This document shows, in pieces, positions 41,974 through 50,604 of a stretch of 64,000 bases of DNA. Origin of the DNA: Nocardia mexicana NBRC 108244 (GTDB lineage Bacteria; Actinomycetota; Actinomycetes; Mycobacteriales; Mycobacteriaceae); the NCBI RefSeq assembly GCF_001613165.1, contig NZ_BDBV01000052.1:1-64000 (forward strand). Reading direction: 5' to 3'. Each line of letters starts with the position of its first letter. Within the stretch, counting starts at the first letter, position 1. A program made the translations under genes and the position numbers. Below the pieces are notes generated by a model. That model did no database searches. It was not told where the DNA came from and saw nothing but the letters and a program-made list of their open reading frames with translations.

Positions 41974-42480
41974 TCAGTGCGAACCCGGACAGTCCTCGGT
42001 ACAGCGCTGCAGCAGCGCGGTCGCCACCGCCGCCACGCCCTCGCCGCGGCCGGTCAATCCCAGGCCGTCGGTGGTGGTGCCCGATACCGAGACCGGTGCA
42101 CCCAGAAGTTCTCCCAGCACCTGCTGGGCCTCGCCGCGGCGCGGCCCGATCTTGGGCCGATTGCCGATGACCTGCACGGCGGCGTTGACGATCGCGTAAC
42201 CGGACTCGTCGAGCAGCCGCCGCACCTCCTTCAGCATGGCGGCGCCGGACACGCCCTCCCACTCGGGACGGCCGGTGCCGAACACCGCGCCCACGTCGCC
42301 CAGGCCCGCCGCGGACAGCAGCGCGTCGCAGAGCGCGTGCGCGGCCACATCGCCGTCGGAGTGCCCGGCGCAGCCGCTGTCGCCCTCGAACAGCAGGCCC
42401 GCGATCCAGCAGGGGCGGCCGGGCTCGATCGGATGCACGTCGGAGCCGATGCCGACGCGGATGTCCATTGTTCCGGTCAT
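41974..42480 (-). CDS. ispF: 2-C-methyl-D-erythritol 2,4-cyclodiphosphate synthase
   Basis: Fifth step of the MEP isoprenoid pathway. The 168-residue protein has metal ligands D14 and H16 (GSDVHPI) and GHSDGDVAAHALCDALL with the third ligand, plus the conserved TTDGLGLTGRGEG at the C-terminus. Its ATG overlaps the ispD TGA by four bases, so the two MEP enzymes are coupled, as in many actinobacteria. Confidence 0.96.
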   Translation of the reverse strand: MTGTMDIRVGIGSDVHPIEPGRPCWIAGLLFEGDSGCAGHSDGDVAAHALCDALLSAAGLGDVGAVFGTGRPEWEGVSGAAMLKEVRRLLDESGYAIVNAAVQVIGNRPKIGPRRGEAQQVLGELLGAPVSVSGTTTDGLGLTGRGEGVAAVATALLQRCTEDCPGSH

Positions 42481-43235
42481 GCCGGCACCTCGCGAATGTC
42501 ACTGTCGGCGAGCAGCGTTCGGGCCAGGCGGAGATCGAGCGGGGTCGTGATCTTGAAGGCCATGGGATCGCCGGGGATGACCCGGACGCTCGCGCCGAGG
42601 AGTTCGACCAGGCCCGCATCATCCGTAGCGGGGACGGCGTGCGCGTAGGCCTCGCGCAGCAGCCGGGCGTCGAATCCCTGGGGAGTTTGGATCGCACGCA
42701 GCTGCGCGCGATCGGGGGTGCCGGTCACATCGCCGCGCTCGTCGACCGACTTGATCGTGTCGGTCACCGCGACACCGGGGACGACCGCGCGCTGGCCCGC
42801 GCGCAGTTCGCCGACCACCCGGGCGATGAGTGCGGGCGGCGTCAGGGCGCGCGCCGCGTCGTGAACCAGGAAATGGTCGGCCTCCGGCGCGGCCGCGATA
42901 CCGGCGCGCACGGAATCGGTGCGTTCGGTGCCGCCCGCGACCACGCTCACCGGCACCGGGGCGTCGTCGGTGCGGTGCGGGCTCCGACCGTTGCGTCCTG
43001 CCGCCCGGGCACGAGTGGCGAGCAGGACCTCCGCCTCACCGATCAGCTCGGCGGGCACCATGATCACGATGCGGTCCACGACCTCGGACGCGATCAGGCC
43101 GTCCACAGCGAGTGTGAGCATGGGCCTGCCGCCGACCGGGACGAAAGCCTTGGGCATCGATTCGCCCAGGCGTACGCCCTGGCCGGCGGCAGGCACCAGC
43201 GCCACGACACGACTGTCGTCGTGCGTACTTCTCAC
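42477..43235 (-). CDS. ispD: 2-C-methyl-D-erythritol 4-phosphate cytidylyltransferase
   Basis: Third step of the MEP pathway. The 252-residue nucleotidyltransferase has the CTP-binding loop VPAAGQGVRLGESMPKAFVPV, a VAGGTERTDSVRAG block, HDAARAL and IQTPQGFDARLL. The GTG start lies two bases after the carD stop, so ispD-ispF are read from the carD promoter. Confidence 0.95.
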   Translation of the reverse strand: MRSTHDDSRVVALVPAAGQGVRLGESMPKAFVPVGGRPMLTLAVDGLIASEVVDRIVIMVPAELIGEAEVLLATRARAAGRNGRSPHRTDDAPVPVSVVAGGTERTDSVRAGIAAAPEADHFLVHDAARALTPPALIARVVGELRAGQRAVVPGVAVTDTIKSVDERGDVTGTPDRAQLRAIQTPQGFDARLLREAYAHAVPATDDAGLVELLGASVRVIPGDPMAFKITTPLDLRLARTLLADSDIREVPA

Positions 43236-43237
43236 GG

Positions 43238-43726
43238 TCAGGAAGCCGCGGCGAGAACCTCGTCGAGCAGGGTCTCGGCCTTGACATCGTCGGTGCCCTC
43301 AGCGAGGGCGAGCTCACCGACGAGGATCTGGCGGGCCTTGGCCAGCATGCGCTTCTCGCCGGCGGACAGGCCGCGATCCTGCTCCCGACGCCACAGGTCA
43401 CGCACGACCTCGGCCACCTTGTTCACATCGCCGGAGGCGAGCTTCTCCAGGTTGGCCTTGTAGCGGCGGGACCAGTTCGTCGGTTCCTCCGTGTGCGGCG
43501 CACGCAGCACCTGGAAGACCCGATCGAGACCCTCCTGGCCGACGACGTCGCGGACGCCGACGTACTCCGCGTTCTCCGCGGGAACCCGAACGGTGAGATC
43601 GCCTTGTGCGACCTTCAGGACCAGATACTCTTTCTGCACACCCTTGATGGTGCGAGTCTCGATAGCTTCGATCAGCGCCGCTCCGTGGTGGGGGTAAACG
43701 ACGGTGTCTCCGACCTTAAAAATCAT
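43238..43726 (-). CDS. carD: RNA polymerase-binding transcription factor CarD
   Basis: Essential global regulator that binds the RNA polymerase beta subunit and stabilises open promoter complexes. The 162-residue length and MIFKVGDTVVYPHHGAAL start match mycobacterial CarD almost residue for residue. The Tudor-like RID occupies ~1-70, and the helical DNA-binding domain has the conserved Trp in PTNWSRRYK. The ATG at 43726 is preferred over an upstream frame extension. TAAACT (43759-43754) is a possible -10. ispD and ispF follow. Confidence 0.97.
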   Translation of the reverse strand: MIFKVGDTVVYPHHGAALIEAIETRTIKGVQKEYLVLKVAQGDLTVRVPAENAEYVGVRDVVGQEGLDRVFQVLRAPHTEEPTNWSRRYKANLEKLASGDVNKVAEVVRDLWRREQDRGLSAGEKRMLAKARQILVGELALAEGTDDVKAETLLDEVLAAAS

Positions 43727-44085
43727 GTGTCCCGTGCCCCTTTCGATGTTCACAGTTTAACATGCGACTCGGTAACGGCGCGATCAACGACGCAGGTCAG
43801 GGCCACAACGGGGGAGCGGTGGGGGTTGACAGAACCGCGTCCGTGTGCATCCCCTTGTGCCAGAACGGCTTCCGAGCGGCGGCCGACCGCGCCTACCGCC
43901 GACTTCTCGTCGCGGGCACCCGAGTGTCGAAGCATAGACCGCCGCAAATCCGGCCGCCGGATCGCCCGTCGCGGTGGCAATGGCCATAGACACAACACCC
44001 GACACGGGGGGTTCGGCGTCAACTACTACGCTCCCTACTACTACTCTGCATCGTGGAGTGAGCCGGTCGACATGGAGGACAACCC
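43727..44085. other. Divergent promoter region between carD and lpqE
   Basis: These 359 bases hold no supported gene. The left end carries the carD promoter (TAAACT on the minus strand). The right end has TACTCT at about 44041 and the GGAGG ribosome site of lpqE at 44074-44078. No operator is recognised. Confidence 0.45.
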
Positions 44086-44856
44086 GTGACTGCCCTGAAT
44101 GCCACCACAGCGTCGAAGGCGCCACGGCGTGCCGTGCGTAAGGCGCCGCGGAGTGCCGTTGCTGTTGCCGCCCTCGCCGCGGGCGCGGCCCTGGCGCTGT
44201 CCGGCTGTGGCGCGGGCCAGATCTCGCAGACCGCCTCGCAGGTCGCGGCCGTCAACGGCAACAGTGCCGACGTCGGGCAGGTGGCCCTGCGCGACGTGCG
44301 CATCCTGCTGCCGCAGTCGGAGCAGTACACCAATGCCAAGGGCGGCAAGGCGGTCCTCGCCTTCAGCGCCGTCAACGCGGGTGAGTCGAAGTCGGACGAA
44401 CTCACCAGCATCACCTCCGATCTGGGCACGGTGAAGATCACCCCGGGCAGCCCGCAGCTGAAGTTCCAGCAGACCATCGTCGCGGGCCTGCAGCCCGGGG
44501 CCGCCGGCGAGCAGGCCGGACACGGCGATGAGCACGCCGCCCCCACCAGCGCCGCGGCGCCCACCAGCTCGGCCGCGCCGACCACCGCCGCCCCGAGCAG
44601 CGCCACCGCGTCGAGCACGGCTCACCCGGAGGGGCACGGCGCCGCGGAGCACCCGGCCGAGCCCGGCAAGCCGATCCTGGTCGAGATCAGCGGCCTGACC
44701 CAGAACATCACCCCGGGCCTGACCTACAAGGTGACGTTCAACTTCAAGGAGAACGGCACCGTGCAGGTCGACGTCCCCGTGGACGCCGGGCCGGATGCCG
44801 CGCGCAAGGAAGACAAGGCCGCGGAGGGCGCGGGCGAGGGCAAGAGCGGCCACTGA
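44086..44856 (+). CDS. lpqE: LpqE-like lipoprotein
   Basis: A 256-residue lipoprotein. The twin-basic N-terminus leads to lipobox LSGC with lipidated C41. The body is a beta-rich domain (VALRDVRILLPQ, AVLAFSAVNAG, VEISGLTQNITPGLTYKVTFNF) like Rv3584 and distantly like PCuAC copper proteins. A ~65-residue insertion (~145-205) rich in His, Ala, Ser and Thr (GHGDEHAAPTS...HPEGHGAAEHPAE) splits the domain and could bind metal. GGAGG precedes the GTG. It is divergent from carD, as in mycobacteria. Confidence 0.85.
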   Translation: MTALNATTASKAPRRAVRKAPRSAVAVAALAAGAALALSGCGAGQISQTASQVAAVNGNSADVGQVALRDVRILLPQSEQYTNAKGGKAVLAFSAVNAGESKSDELTSITSDLGTVKITPGSPQLKFQQTIVAGLQPGAAGEQAGHGDEHAAPTSAAAPTSSAAPTTAAPSSATASSTAHPEGHGAAEHPAEPGKPILVEISGLTQNITPGLTYKVTFNFKENGTVQVDVPVDAGPDAARKEDKAAEGAGEGKSGH

Positions 44857-44909
44857 GAATGGCGGGCGTGCTCCGCTGACATGTCGTCCGAACCACTTAG
44901 GCTGCGTTC

Positions 44910-46301
44910 GTGGCCAAGGTGAAGTCGCTGTATCGCTGCTCCGCGTGCGGGCACGAGGTTGCCAAATGGGTGGGGCGGTGCCCGGGGTGTAGCGAGTGGG
45001 GGTCGATCGAGGAGGCGGCGGCCGCCCCGGCCATGGGGTCGGCCGGGCGCAAGGCGCTGCTGCCCTCCACCGCGGCGGCGCCGATCTCCACCATCGACTC
45101 ACAGGTCACCCGGGCGCGGTCGACCGGCGTCGGCGAACTCGACCGGGTGCTCGGGGGCGGCGTCGTGCCCGGATCGGTGGTGCTGCTGTCCGGCGAGCCC
45201 GGGGTGGGCAAGTCGACGCTGCTGCTCGAGGTCGCGCACCGCTGGGCCCGGCAGCGCGACGAGCGGTCGCTGTACGTCACCGCCGAGGAGTCGGCGGGCC
45301 AGGTGAAGCTGCGGGCCGACCGCACCGACGCGGTGCACGAAAGGGTCTATCTGGCAGCCGAATCCGATCTCGCGACCATCCTCGGCCACGTCGAGCAGGT
45401 GCGGCCCACCCTGCTGGTGGTGGACTCGGTGCAGACCATGCTCGCCGCCGACGCCGACGGGGTGATCGGCGGCGTCACCCAGGTACGCGCGGTGACCGCG
45501 GCGCTCACCTCGCTCGCCAAGGCGAGCGGGATCGCGGTGCTGCTGGTCGGCCACGTCACCAAGGACGGCAATGTGGCCGGGCCCCGCACCCTGGAACATC
45601 TGGTGGACGTGGTGCTGCAGTTCGAGGGCGACCGCCACTCCACGCTGCGCATGGTGCGCGGGATCAAGAACCGCTTCGGCAGCGCCGACGAGGTGGGCTG
45701 CTTCGAACTGCACGACAACGGCATCTCCGGAGTCTCCGACCCTTCCGGGCTGTTCCTGCATCACCGCGCCGATCCGGTGCCGGGAACGGCGATCACGGTC
45801 GCCATGGACGGCAAGCGCCCGCTGCTCGGCGAGGTGCAGGGCCTGACCGTCGAAACCCAGATTCCGACGCCGCGCCGGGCGGTGAGCGGGCTCGACTACA
45901 ACCGGGTCGCGATGGTGCTGGCCGTGCTGCAGAGCCGGTGCGGGGTATCGCTCGGCAAGGCCGACGTCTACGCGGCGACGGTCGGCGGCATGCGGTTGTC
46001 CGAACCCGCCGCGGATCTGGCAATCGCGTTGGCGCTCACCGGCGCCGCGCGGGACCGGCCGGTGCGCGCGGGGATGGTGATCCTCGGTGAGGTCGGATTG
46101 GCCGGAGAGGTGCGGCGCGTCACGGGGCTCGGGCGTCGACTCGCCGAGGCCGAGCGGTTAGGTTTCACGGAGGCGTTGGTGCCGCCGGGCGTGGACCGCT
46201 CCGGCATCGCCATGAAGGTGCACGAGGTGTCGGATGTCCGGGCGGCCATCGCCCGGGGCCTGCAGAAGCGAAATCGCGAGCGTGCGGAGGCTGCCGAATG
46301 A
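44910..46301 (+). CDS. radA: DNA repair protein RadA
   Basis: RecA-like branch-migration helicase. The 463 residues show a zinc finger with C10/C13 and C24/C27 (CSACG, CPGC), Walker A GEPGVGKS (95-102), the RadA-specific KNRFGS motif, and a C-terminal Lon protease-like domain (LGKADVYAATVGGMRL). The GTG start follows TAGGCT (44898-44903) by six bases with no ribosome site, suggesting a leaderless mRNA. disA follows immediately; the two proteins interact in M. tuberculosis and B. subtilis. Confidence 0.96.
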   Translation: MAKVKSLYRCSACGHEVAKWVGRCPGCSEWGSIEEAAAAPAMGSAGRKALLPSTAAAPISTIDSQVTRARSTGVGELDRVLGGGVVPGSVVLLSGEPGVGKSTLLLEVAHRWARQRDERSLYVTAEESAGQVKLRADRTDAVHERVYLAAESDLATILGHVEQVRPTLLVVDSVQTMLAADADGVIGGVTQVRAVTAALTSLAKASGIAVLLVGHVTKDGNVAGPRTLEHLVDVVLQFEGDRHSTLRMVRGIKNRFGSADEVGCFELHDNGISGVSDPSGLFLHHRADPVPGTAITVAMDGKRPLLGEVQGLTVETQIPTPRRAVSGLDYNRVAMVLAVLQSRCGVSLGKADVYAATVGGMRLSEPAADLAIALALTGAARDRPVRAGMVILGEVGLAGEVRRVTGLGRRLAEAERLGFTEALVPPGVDRSGIAMKVHEVSDVRAAIARGLQKRNRERAEAAE

Positions 46302-46438
46302 ACCCAGGCCGGTGGGTCACCAACCTGCTGGGCAGGCCCGCGCCGGAACCGTCGGAGCCGAAACGGGCTGTGCCGCAACCGGACCGCGATCCATCGGCGG
46401 GCGAGCCGGGTTCCGAAGAATCGATGCGGGGGAGTGTC

Positions 46439-47548
46439 ATGACAGGGCGAAAGACGGCGGAGCCGAGCCGAACGGGTCGTCGCACCGCAACACCGGAGGC
46501 GACCTCGCCGGACATGGTCGCGCGCCTGGTCCCCGGCACCGCTCTGCGCGACGGCATCGACCGGATCCTGTTGGCGCGCACCGGTGCGCTGATCGTGCTG
46601 GGGTACGACGAGGCGGTCGAGCAGATCTGCGACGGCGGCTTCGAGCTGGACGTGGAATTCTCGCCGACCCGACTGCGCGAACTGTCGAAAATGGATGGCG
46701 CCGTGGTGATCTCGACCGACGGCACGCACATCCGAAGGGCCAATGTGCATCTGGTGCCGGATCCGGCGCTGCCGACCGAGGAGTCGGGCACCCGGCACAA
46801 GGCCGCCGAGCGCACCGCCGCGCACACCGGCCTCCCGGTGGTGTCGGTGAGCCGGTCGACCGGAATCGTCACGGTGTACGCGCCCGGCACCCGGCAGGTG
46901 ATCCAGCCGTCGGAGGTCATCCTCTCCCGCGCCAATCAGGCGATGGCGACCCTGGAGCGCTACCGGTCCCGGCTGGACGAGATGACCAGGCAGCTGTCGC
47001 TGGTGGAACTGGAGGACTACGTCACGCTGCGCGATGTGCTGACCGTCGTGCACTGCCTGGAACTGATCCGGCGGGTGGCCCGCGAGATCGACTCCGACGT
47101 GGGGGAACTCGGTGTCGACGGCCGCCAATTGGCGCTGCAGCTGGCCGAGGTGGTGGGCAACACCGACGGCGTGCGCCGCCTGGTGGTGCGCGACTATCTG
47201 CGCGCCGACCGGGTCGACGACGCCGCGATCGACCGGGCCCTGGCGGAACTCGACGAACTGCTCGAGGTGGAACTGCTGGAGCCGACGAATCTGGCTCCGC
47301 CCCTGGGCTTTCCGGCGACGATCGAGGCACTCGACACCGGCGTCGGCCCGCGCGGCTACCGGCTGCTCGCCGAGCTTCCCCGGGTCTCGCTGCACGCGGT
47401 GGAGCCGCTGGTGGCCGCGTTCGGATCGCTCCCGGGGCTGCTGTCGGCGACCACGGCCGAACTCGAGGCCGTCGAGGAGGTGGATGCCCTGTTCGCGCGC
47501 CAGGTCCGGGAGGGGCTGTCCCGGCTGGCCGAGTCCGGCAGCGTGTAA
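46439..47548 (+). CDS. disA: DNA integrity scanning diadenylate cyclase DisA
   Basis: Makes c-di-AMP from two ATP and scans DNA as an octamer. The diadenylate cyclase domain (~30-150) has DGAVVIS and RHKAAERTA (the DGA and RHR/RHK motifs). The central helical linker follows, and the C-terminal HhH region ends LPGLLSATTAELEAVEEVDA. The ATG at 46439 has GGGGGAG upstream and gives 369 residues, near the usual ~358. An ATG at 46298 overlapping the radA stop, with its own GGAGG, would add a 47-residue Pro-rich extension of weaker codon bias; both are possible. Confidence 0.93.
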   Translation: MTGRKTAEPSRTGRRTATPEATSPDMVARLVPGTALRDGIDRILLARTGALIVLGYDEAVEQICDGGFELDVEFSPTRLRELSKMDGAVVISTDGTHIRRANVHLVPDPALPTEESGTRHKAAERTAAHTGLPVVSVSRSTGIVTVYAPGTRQVIQPSEVILSRANQAMATLERYRSRLDEMTRQLSLVELEDYVTLRDVLTVVHCLELIRRVAREIDSDVGELGVDGRQLALQLAEVVGNTDGVRRLVVRDYLRADRVDDAAIDRALAELDELLEVELLEPTNLAPPLGFPATIEALDTGVGPRGYRLLAELPRVSLHAVEPLVAAFGSLPGLLSATTAELEAVEEVDALFARQVREGLSRLAESGSV

Positions 47549-47555
47549 CCGGCGT

Positions 47556-48203
47556 TCAGCCGATGTTGAACGTCTCCGGCGCGCTGCGGACCGAACCCAG
47601 CTGGGCGACAACCGCGTACGCGCCCGGCGGCACCTTGACCCGCTCGCCGGCGCAGCCCGGCTGCGAGGTCGTCCCGGACCAGGTGAGCGTGAACGCCGCC
47701 TGCTCACCGCCCTTGAGCGTGCGCATATCGGTGGGGCCGCCCTGATCGCAGTCGGTGTTGGACCACAGCCGGCGCTGGCCGTCCAGCGATTGCACCGTGA
47801 CCTGCTGCATCCCCGACCCCATATCGCGCTGGCAGGCGGTGGTGGAGATATTGGTCGCGACGATGCCGAACACGGGCTGCTCGCCCGTCTTGTAGGTGGG
47901 CTGCCCGACCGTCACCTTGACCGCCAGCGACTGGTCCGGGCATGCCGCCGCGGAACCGCTCGCGGTGGCCGACGCGGACTGCGAGGTGCTGGGTTCGGGC
48001 GTGCTGGATCCGGCGGCGGCCTGGCTCACGGGCGCCGAGGTCGAGGTGGTCGCGGCGTTCGGGTTCTTGTCGTCGCCGCCGCCGCGCAGCAGCATGACGG
48101 CCAGCCAGATCACCAGTACGAGGGCGACGACCAGGGCTCCGATGGCGAGCAGGCGGCGGCGCCAGTAGATCTCCGGAGGGAGCGGTCCGTTCGGTTCCAG
48201 CAC
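47556..48203 (-). CDS. Single-pass membrane protein (Rv3587c-like)
   Basis: A 215-residue protein. A short cytoplasmic N-terminus (EPNGPLPPEIYWRRR) and one helix (~17-39) precede a Ser/Thr/Ala-rich linker and an extracytoplasmic beta domain (~88-215) with five Cys that may form disulfides. It matches the position of Rv3587c, between disA and the beta-carbonic anhydrase gene; function unknown. TACCGT ends six bases before the GTG start, again suggesting a leaderless transcript. Confidence 0.78.
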   Translation of the reverse strand: MLEPNGPLPPEIYWRRRLLAIGALVVALVLVIWLAVMLLRGGGDDKNPNAATTSTSAPVSQAAAGSSTPEPSTSQSASATASGSAAACPDQSLAVKVTVGQPTYKTGEQPVFGIVATNISTTACQRDMGSGMQQVTVQSLDGQRRLWSNTDCDQGGPTDMRTLKGGEQAAFTLTWSGTTSQPGCAGERVKVPPGAYAVVAQLGSVRSAPETFNIG

Positions 48204-48301
48204 GCAACAACGGTAAGGGCACGATCGGGCACGCCCCGCTCAGCGCCCCGGCGTGTCGGGGTGGAAGTGGCGGCGGCGCCGGGTACCTTTCCGCGCTCCC
48301 G

Positions 48302-48925
48302 TCAGGCCACCTCGCCGATGTTCCCGACCGCACGGTGGAGCTTGACCCGGCCGTCCTCGAGTTTGTAAGTGACACAGGCGATCGCGCATTCGCCGGTGGC
48401 GACCCGCTGCGAAATGGTCATCGATCGCTGCATCAGCAACCGACTGGTTTCCACGACGTGGCGGGCCTCGAGCTCGTCCACCCCGGTGAGTCCCTCACGC
48501 CGCCCGATCAGGATCGACGGGGTGACCCGCTCGACCACGCTGCGGATGAACCCGCCGGGGACGTCGCCGCCGTCGAGGGCGTCGATGGTCGCCCGCACGG
48601 CGCCGCAGGTGTCGTGGCCCAGCACCACGATCAGCGGCACGTGCAGCACCTCGACGCCGTATTCGATGGATCCGAGGACCGAGGAGTCGACGACGTGGCC
48701 CGCGGTGCGCACCACGAACATATCGCCCAGCCCCTGGTCGAAGATGATCTCCGCGGCCACGCGGGAGTCCCCGCACCCGAACAGAATCGCCGACGGCTGC
48801 TGCCCGGCGACGAGCTTGGCCCGGTCGGCGGCGCCCTGACTAGGATGCTGCAACGTGCCGTTGACGAACCTGTCGTTGCCCTCGCGCAGGGCCTTCCAGG
48901 CGCTGATCGGGTTGGTATGAGCCAT
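48302..48925 (-). CDS. canB: Beta-class carbonic anhydrase
   Basis: Interconverts CO2 and bicarbonate. The 207-residue protein has the complete zinc site: C51 with the D53-R55 dyad (FGCGDSRV), H104 and C107 (LGHDTCGA). The SIEYGVEVL segment is typical of the plant-type group. It corresponds to Rv3588c (CanB). The ATG at 48925 follows GGGA; an in-frame ATG nine bases upstream is possible. It is divergent from mutY. Confidence 0.95.
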   Translation of the reverse strand: MAHTNPISAWKALREGNDRFVNGTLQHPSQGAADRAKLVAGQQPSAILFGCGDSRVAAEIIFDQGLGDMFVVRTAGHVVDSSVLGSIEYGVEVLHVPLIVVLGHDTCGAVRATIDALDGGDVPGGFIRSVVERVTPSILIGRREGLTGVDELEARHVVETSRLLMQRSMTISQRVATGECAIACVTYKLEDGRVKLHRAVGNIGEVA

Positions 48926-49015
48926 GTGTCCCATTTTCCACAGCGTGATCATTACTGGCGAGTCCGTGAAGTTACGCCCCGGCAAACAGCGCCCGATTGT
49001 GATGGAAGGGCGACG

Positions 49016-49894
49016 GTGAGCATCGATACCGACACCCTCATCGACTGGTACGGCGAGGCCGCCCGCGACCTGCCGTGGCGGCGCTCCGGGGTGACGGCGT
49101 GGCAGATCCTGATGAGCGAGATCATGCTGCAGCAGACGCCGGTGGCGCGGGTGGAGCCGATCTGGCGGGAGTGGGTGGCGCGCTGGCCGGTGCCGTCGGC
49201 GATGGCGGCCGCCACGCAGGGCGAGGTGCTGCGCGCCTGGGGCAAGCTCGGGTATCCCCGGCGGGCGCTGCGGCTGCACGAATGCGCGCAGGTGCTGGCC
49301 GCCGAGCACGGGGACGAGGTGCCGTCCGACGTCGACGTGCTGCTGGGCCTGCCGGGCATCGGCGCCTATACCGCGCGGGCGGTGGCGTGCTTCGCCTACG
49401 GGCAGCGGGTTCCGGTGGTGGACACCAACGTCCGCCGGGTGGTCGCCCGCGCCGTGCACGGCCGCGCGGAGGCCGGTAATCCGGCCGCCCGCGACCTGGC
49501 CGAGACCGAGGCCCTGCTGCCGGAGCGGATCGACCGCGCCGCAACGCTTTCCGCGGCGCTGATGGAGCTCGGCGCGACCGTGTGCACGGCCCGCAATCCC
49601 GACTGCGCGCGCTGCCCGCTGCCGCGCTGCGCCTGGGTGAGCGCCGGTCGCCCGGCGTCGGACGTGGTGCGCCGCACCCAGAAATACGACGGTACCGACC
49701 GCCAGGCCCGCGGCCGCCTGCTGGACGTGCTGCGCGGCGCGTCCGGCCCGGTCGAGCGAATCGCCTTGGACCTGGCCTGGACCCGCGACCCGGGCCAGCG
49801 CGACCGCGCCCTGGACTCCCTGCTGGTAGACGGCCTCATCGAACAAACCCCGGACGGCCTGTTCGCCCTAGCGGGTGAGGGCGGTGCCGCCTAG
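49016..49894 (+). CDS. mutY: A/G-specific adenine glycosylase MutY
   Basis: Removes adenine mispaired with 8-oxoguanine. The 292-residue protein has catalytic E35 (MSEIMLQQT), the helix-hairpin-helix GLPGIGAYTARAV, catalytic D136 (VVDTNVRRV) and the iron-sulfur cluster cysteines C190, C197, C200 and C205. It is shorter than E. coli MutY, lacking the full C-terminal Nudix-like domain, as in mycobacteria. GGAAGGG precedes the GTG. The frame is open far upstream but overlaps canB. Confidence 0.95.
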   Translation: MSIDTDTLIDWYGEAARDLPWRRSGVTAWQILMSEIMLQQTPVARVEPIWREWVARWPVPSAMAAATQGEVLRAWGKLGYPRRALRLHECAQVLAAEHGDEVPSDVDVLLGLPGIGAYTARAVACFAYGQRVPVVDTNVRRVVARAVHGRAEAGNPAARDLAETEALLPERIDRAATLSAALMELGATVCTARNPDCARCPLPRCAWVSAGRPASDVVRRTQKYDGTDRQARGRLLDVLRGASGPVERIALDLAWTRDPGQRDRALDSLLVDGLIEQTPDGLFALAGEGGAA

Positions 49895-49918
49895 CCGCAC
49901 GGCGCAGCCGTCGCCGGA

Positions 49919-50557
49919 TCAGTCGGTGCCCTCGTCGAGTTGCTGCCAGGTGACACGAATATCCAGCGGGGTGAGAGTCTCGATGGCCGGGGCATTCGGA
50001 TCGGTACGGCTGCGGTGGCCTTGCGACACGTATCGCCCCGCCGAGTCCAGGACGAGCATCTCCACCGAGATCGCGGGCCCGTCGTCGTTGGCCATCCGCA
50101 CGATCCAGTAGTGCTGGATACCGTAGCGGGCGTACTCGGCCCGCTTATCGATCAGATCCGCCGTGACCGTAGTGGGAGATACGACCTCCACGGCCAGAAT
50201 CGTGTCGCCGGTCGTCGGCTTTCTCTTCCACCTCGGCCGGGAGTGCTCGATACAGCGGTAGACGATGACGTCGGGTCGTTTGAAGTGGAACGGCACCTCG
50301 GATACGAGCATGTCCAGGTCACGATTGACACGTAGACAAGGCTCGGCCGGAGATCGCTTGGCATTGGCGTCCAGCAGTGCGCGTTCGATATTCCGGGATA
50401 CCGCGTTGTGATTGGGGGATGCCGATTCGCAGAAGACAACCATGCCGTCTTTGATCTCGATGGCCCGGGAAACCTCCTCGGGCATCTCGAGATAGGCGTC
50501 CAGGTCGACGGGTTGGCTGTAGGTCTTCGGGGAAGACCAGTCGAATGCTTCCGACAC
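49919..50557 (-). CDS. Uma2 family (PD-(D/E)XK-fold) protein
   Basis: A 212-residue protein of the Uma2/DUF820 family, which has a restriction-endonuclease-like fold. Candidate active-site elements are PDVIV, LAVEVVSPTT and KRAEYARYGIQHYWIV. The family is scattered and often expanded in actinobacteria and cyanobacteria; biological role is unclear. GAAGGA lies before the GTG at 50557; an ATG at 50590 is the alternative. Codon use is less G/C-biased than in neighbours, hinting at later acquisition. Confidence 0.78.
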   Translation of the reverse strand: MSEAFDWSSPKTYSQPVDLDAYLEMPEEVSRAIEIKDGMVVFCESASPNHNAVSRNIERALLDANAKRSPAEPCLRVNRDLDMLVSEVPFHFKRPDVIVYRCIEHSRPRWKRKPTTGDTILAVEVVSPTTVTADLIDKRAEYARYGIQHYWIVRMANDDGPAISVEMLVLDSAGRYVSQGHRSRTDPNAPAIETLTPLDIRVTWQQLDEGTD

Positions 50558-50604
50558 GATGACCGTCCTTCGGCTGGTTGACAGAGCCATCGTAGAGCAG
50601 CGGG

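Noticed and set aside
49919..50557. Uma2 protein as part of a transposon or restriction system
   Set aside because: No transposase, methyltransferase, terminal repeats or target duplications flank it.
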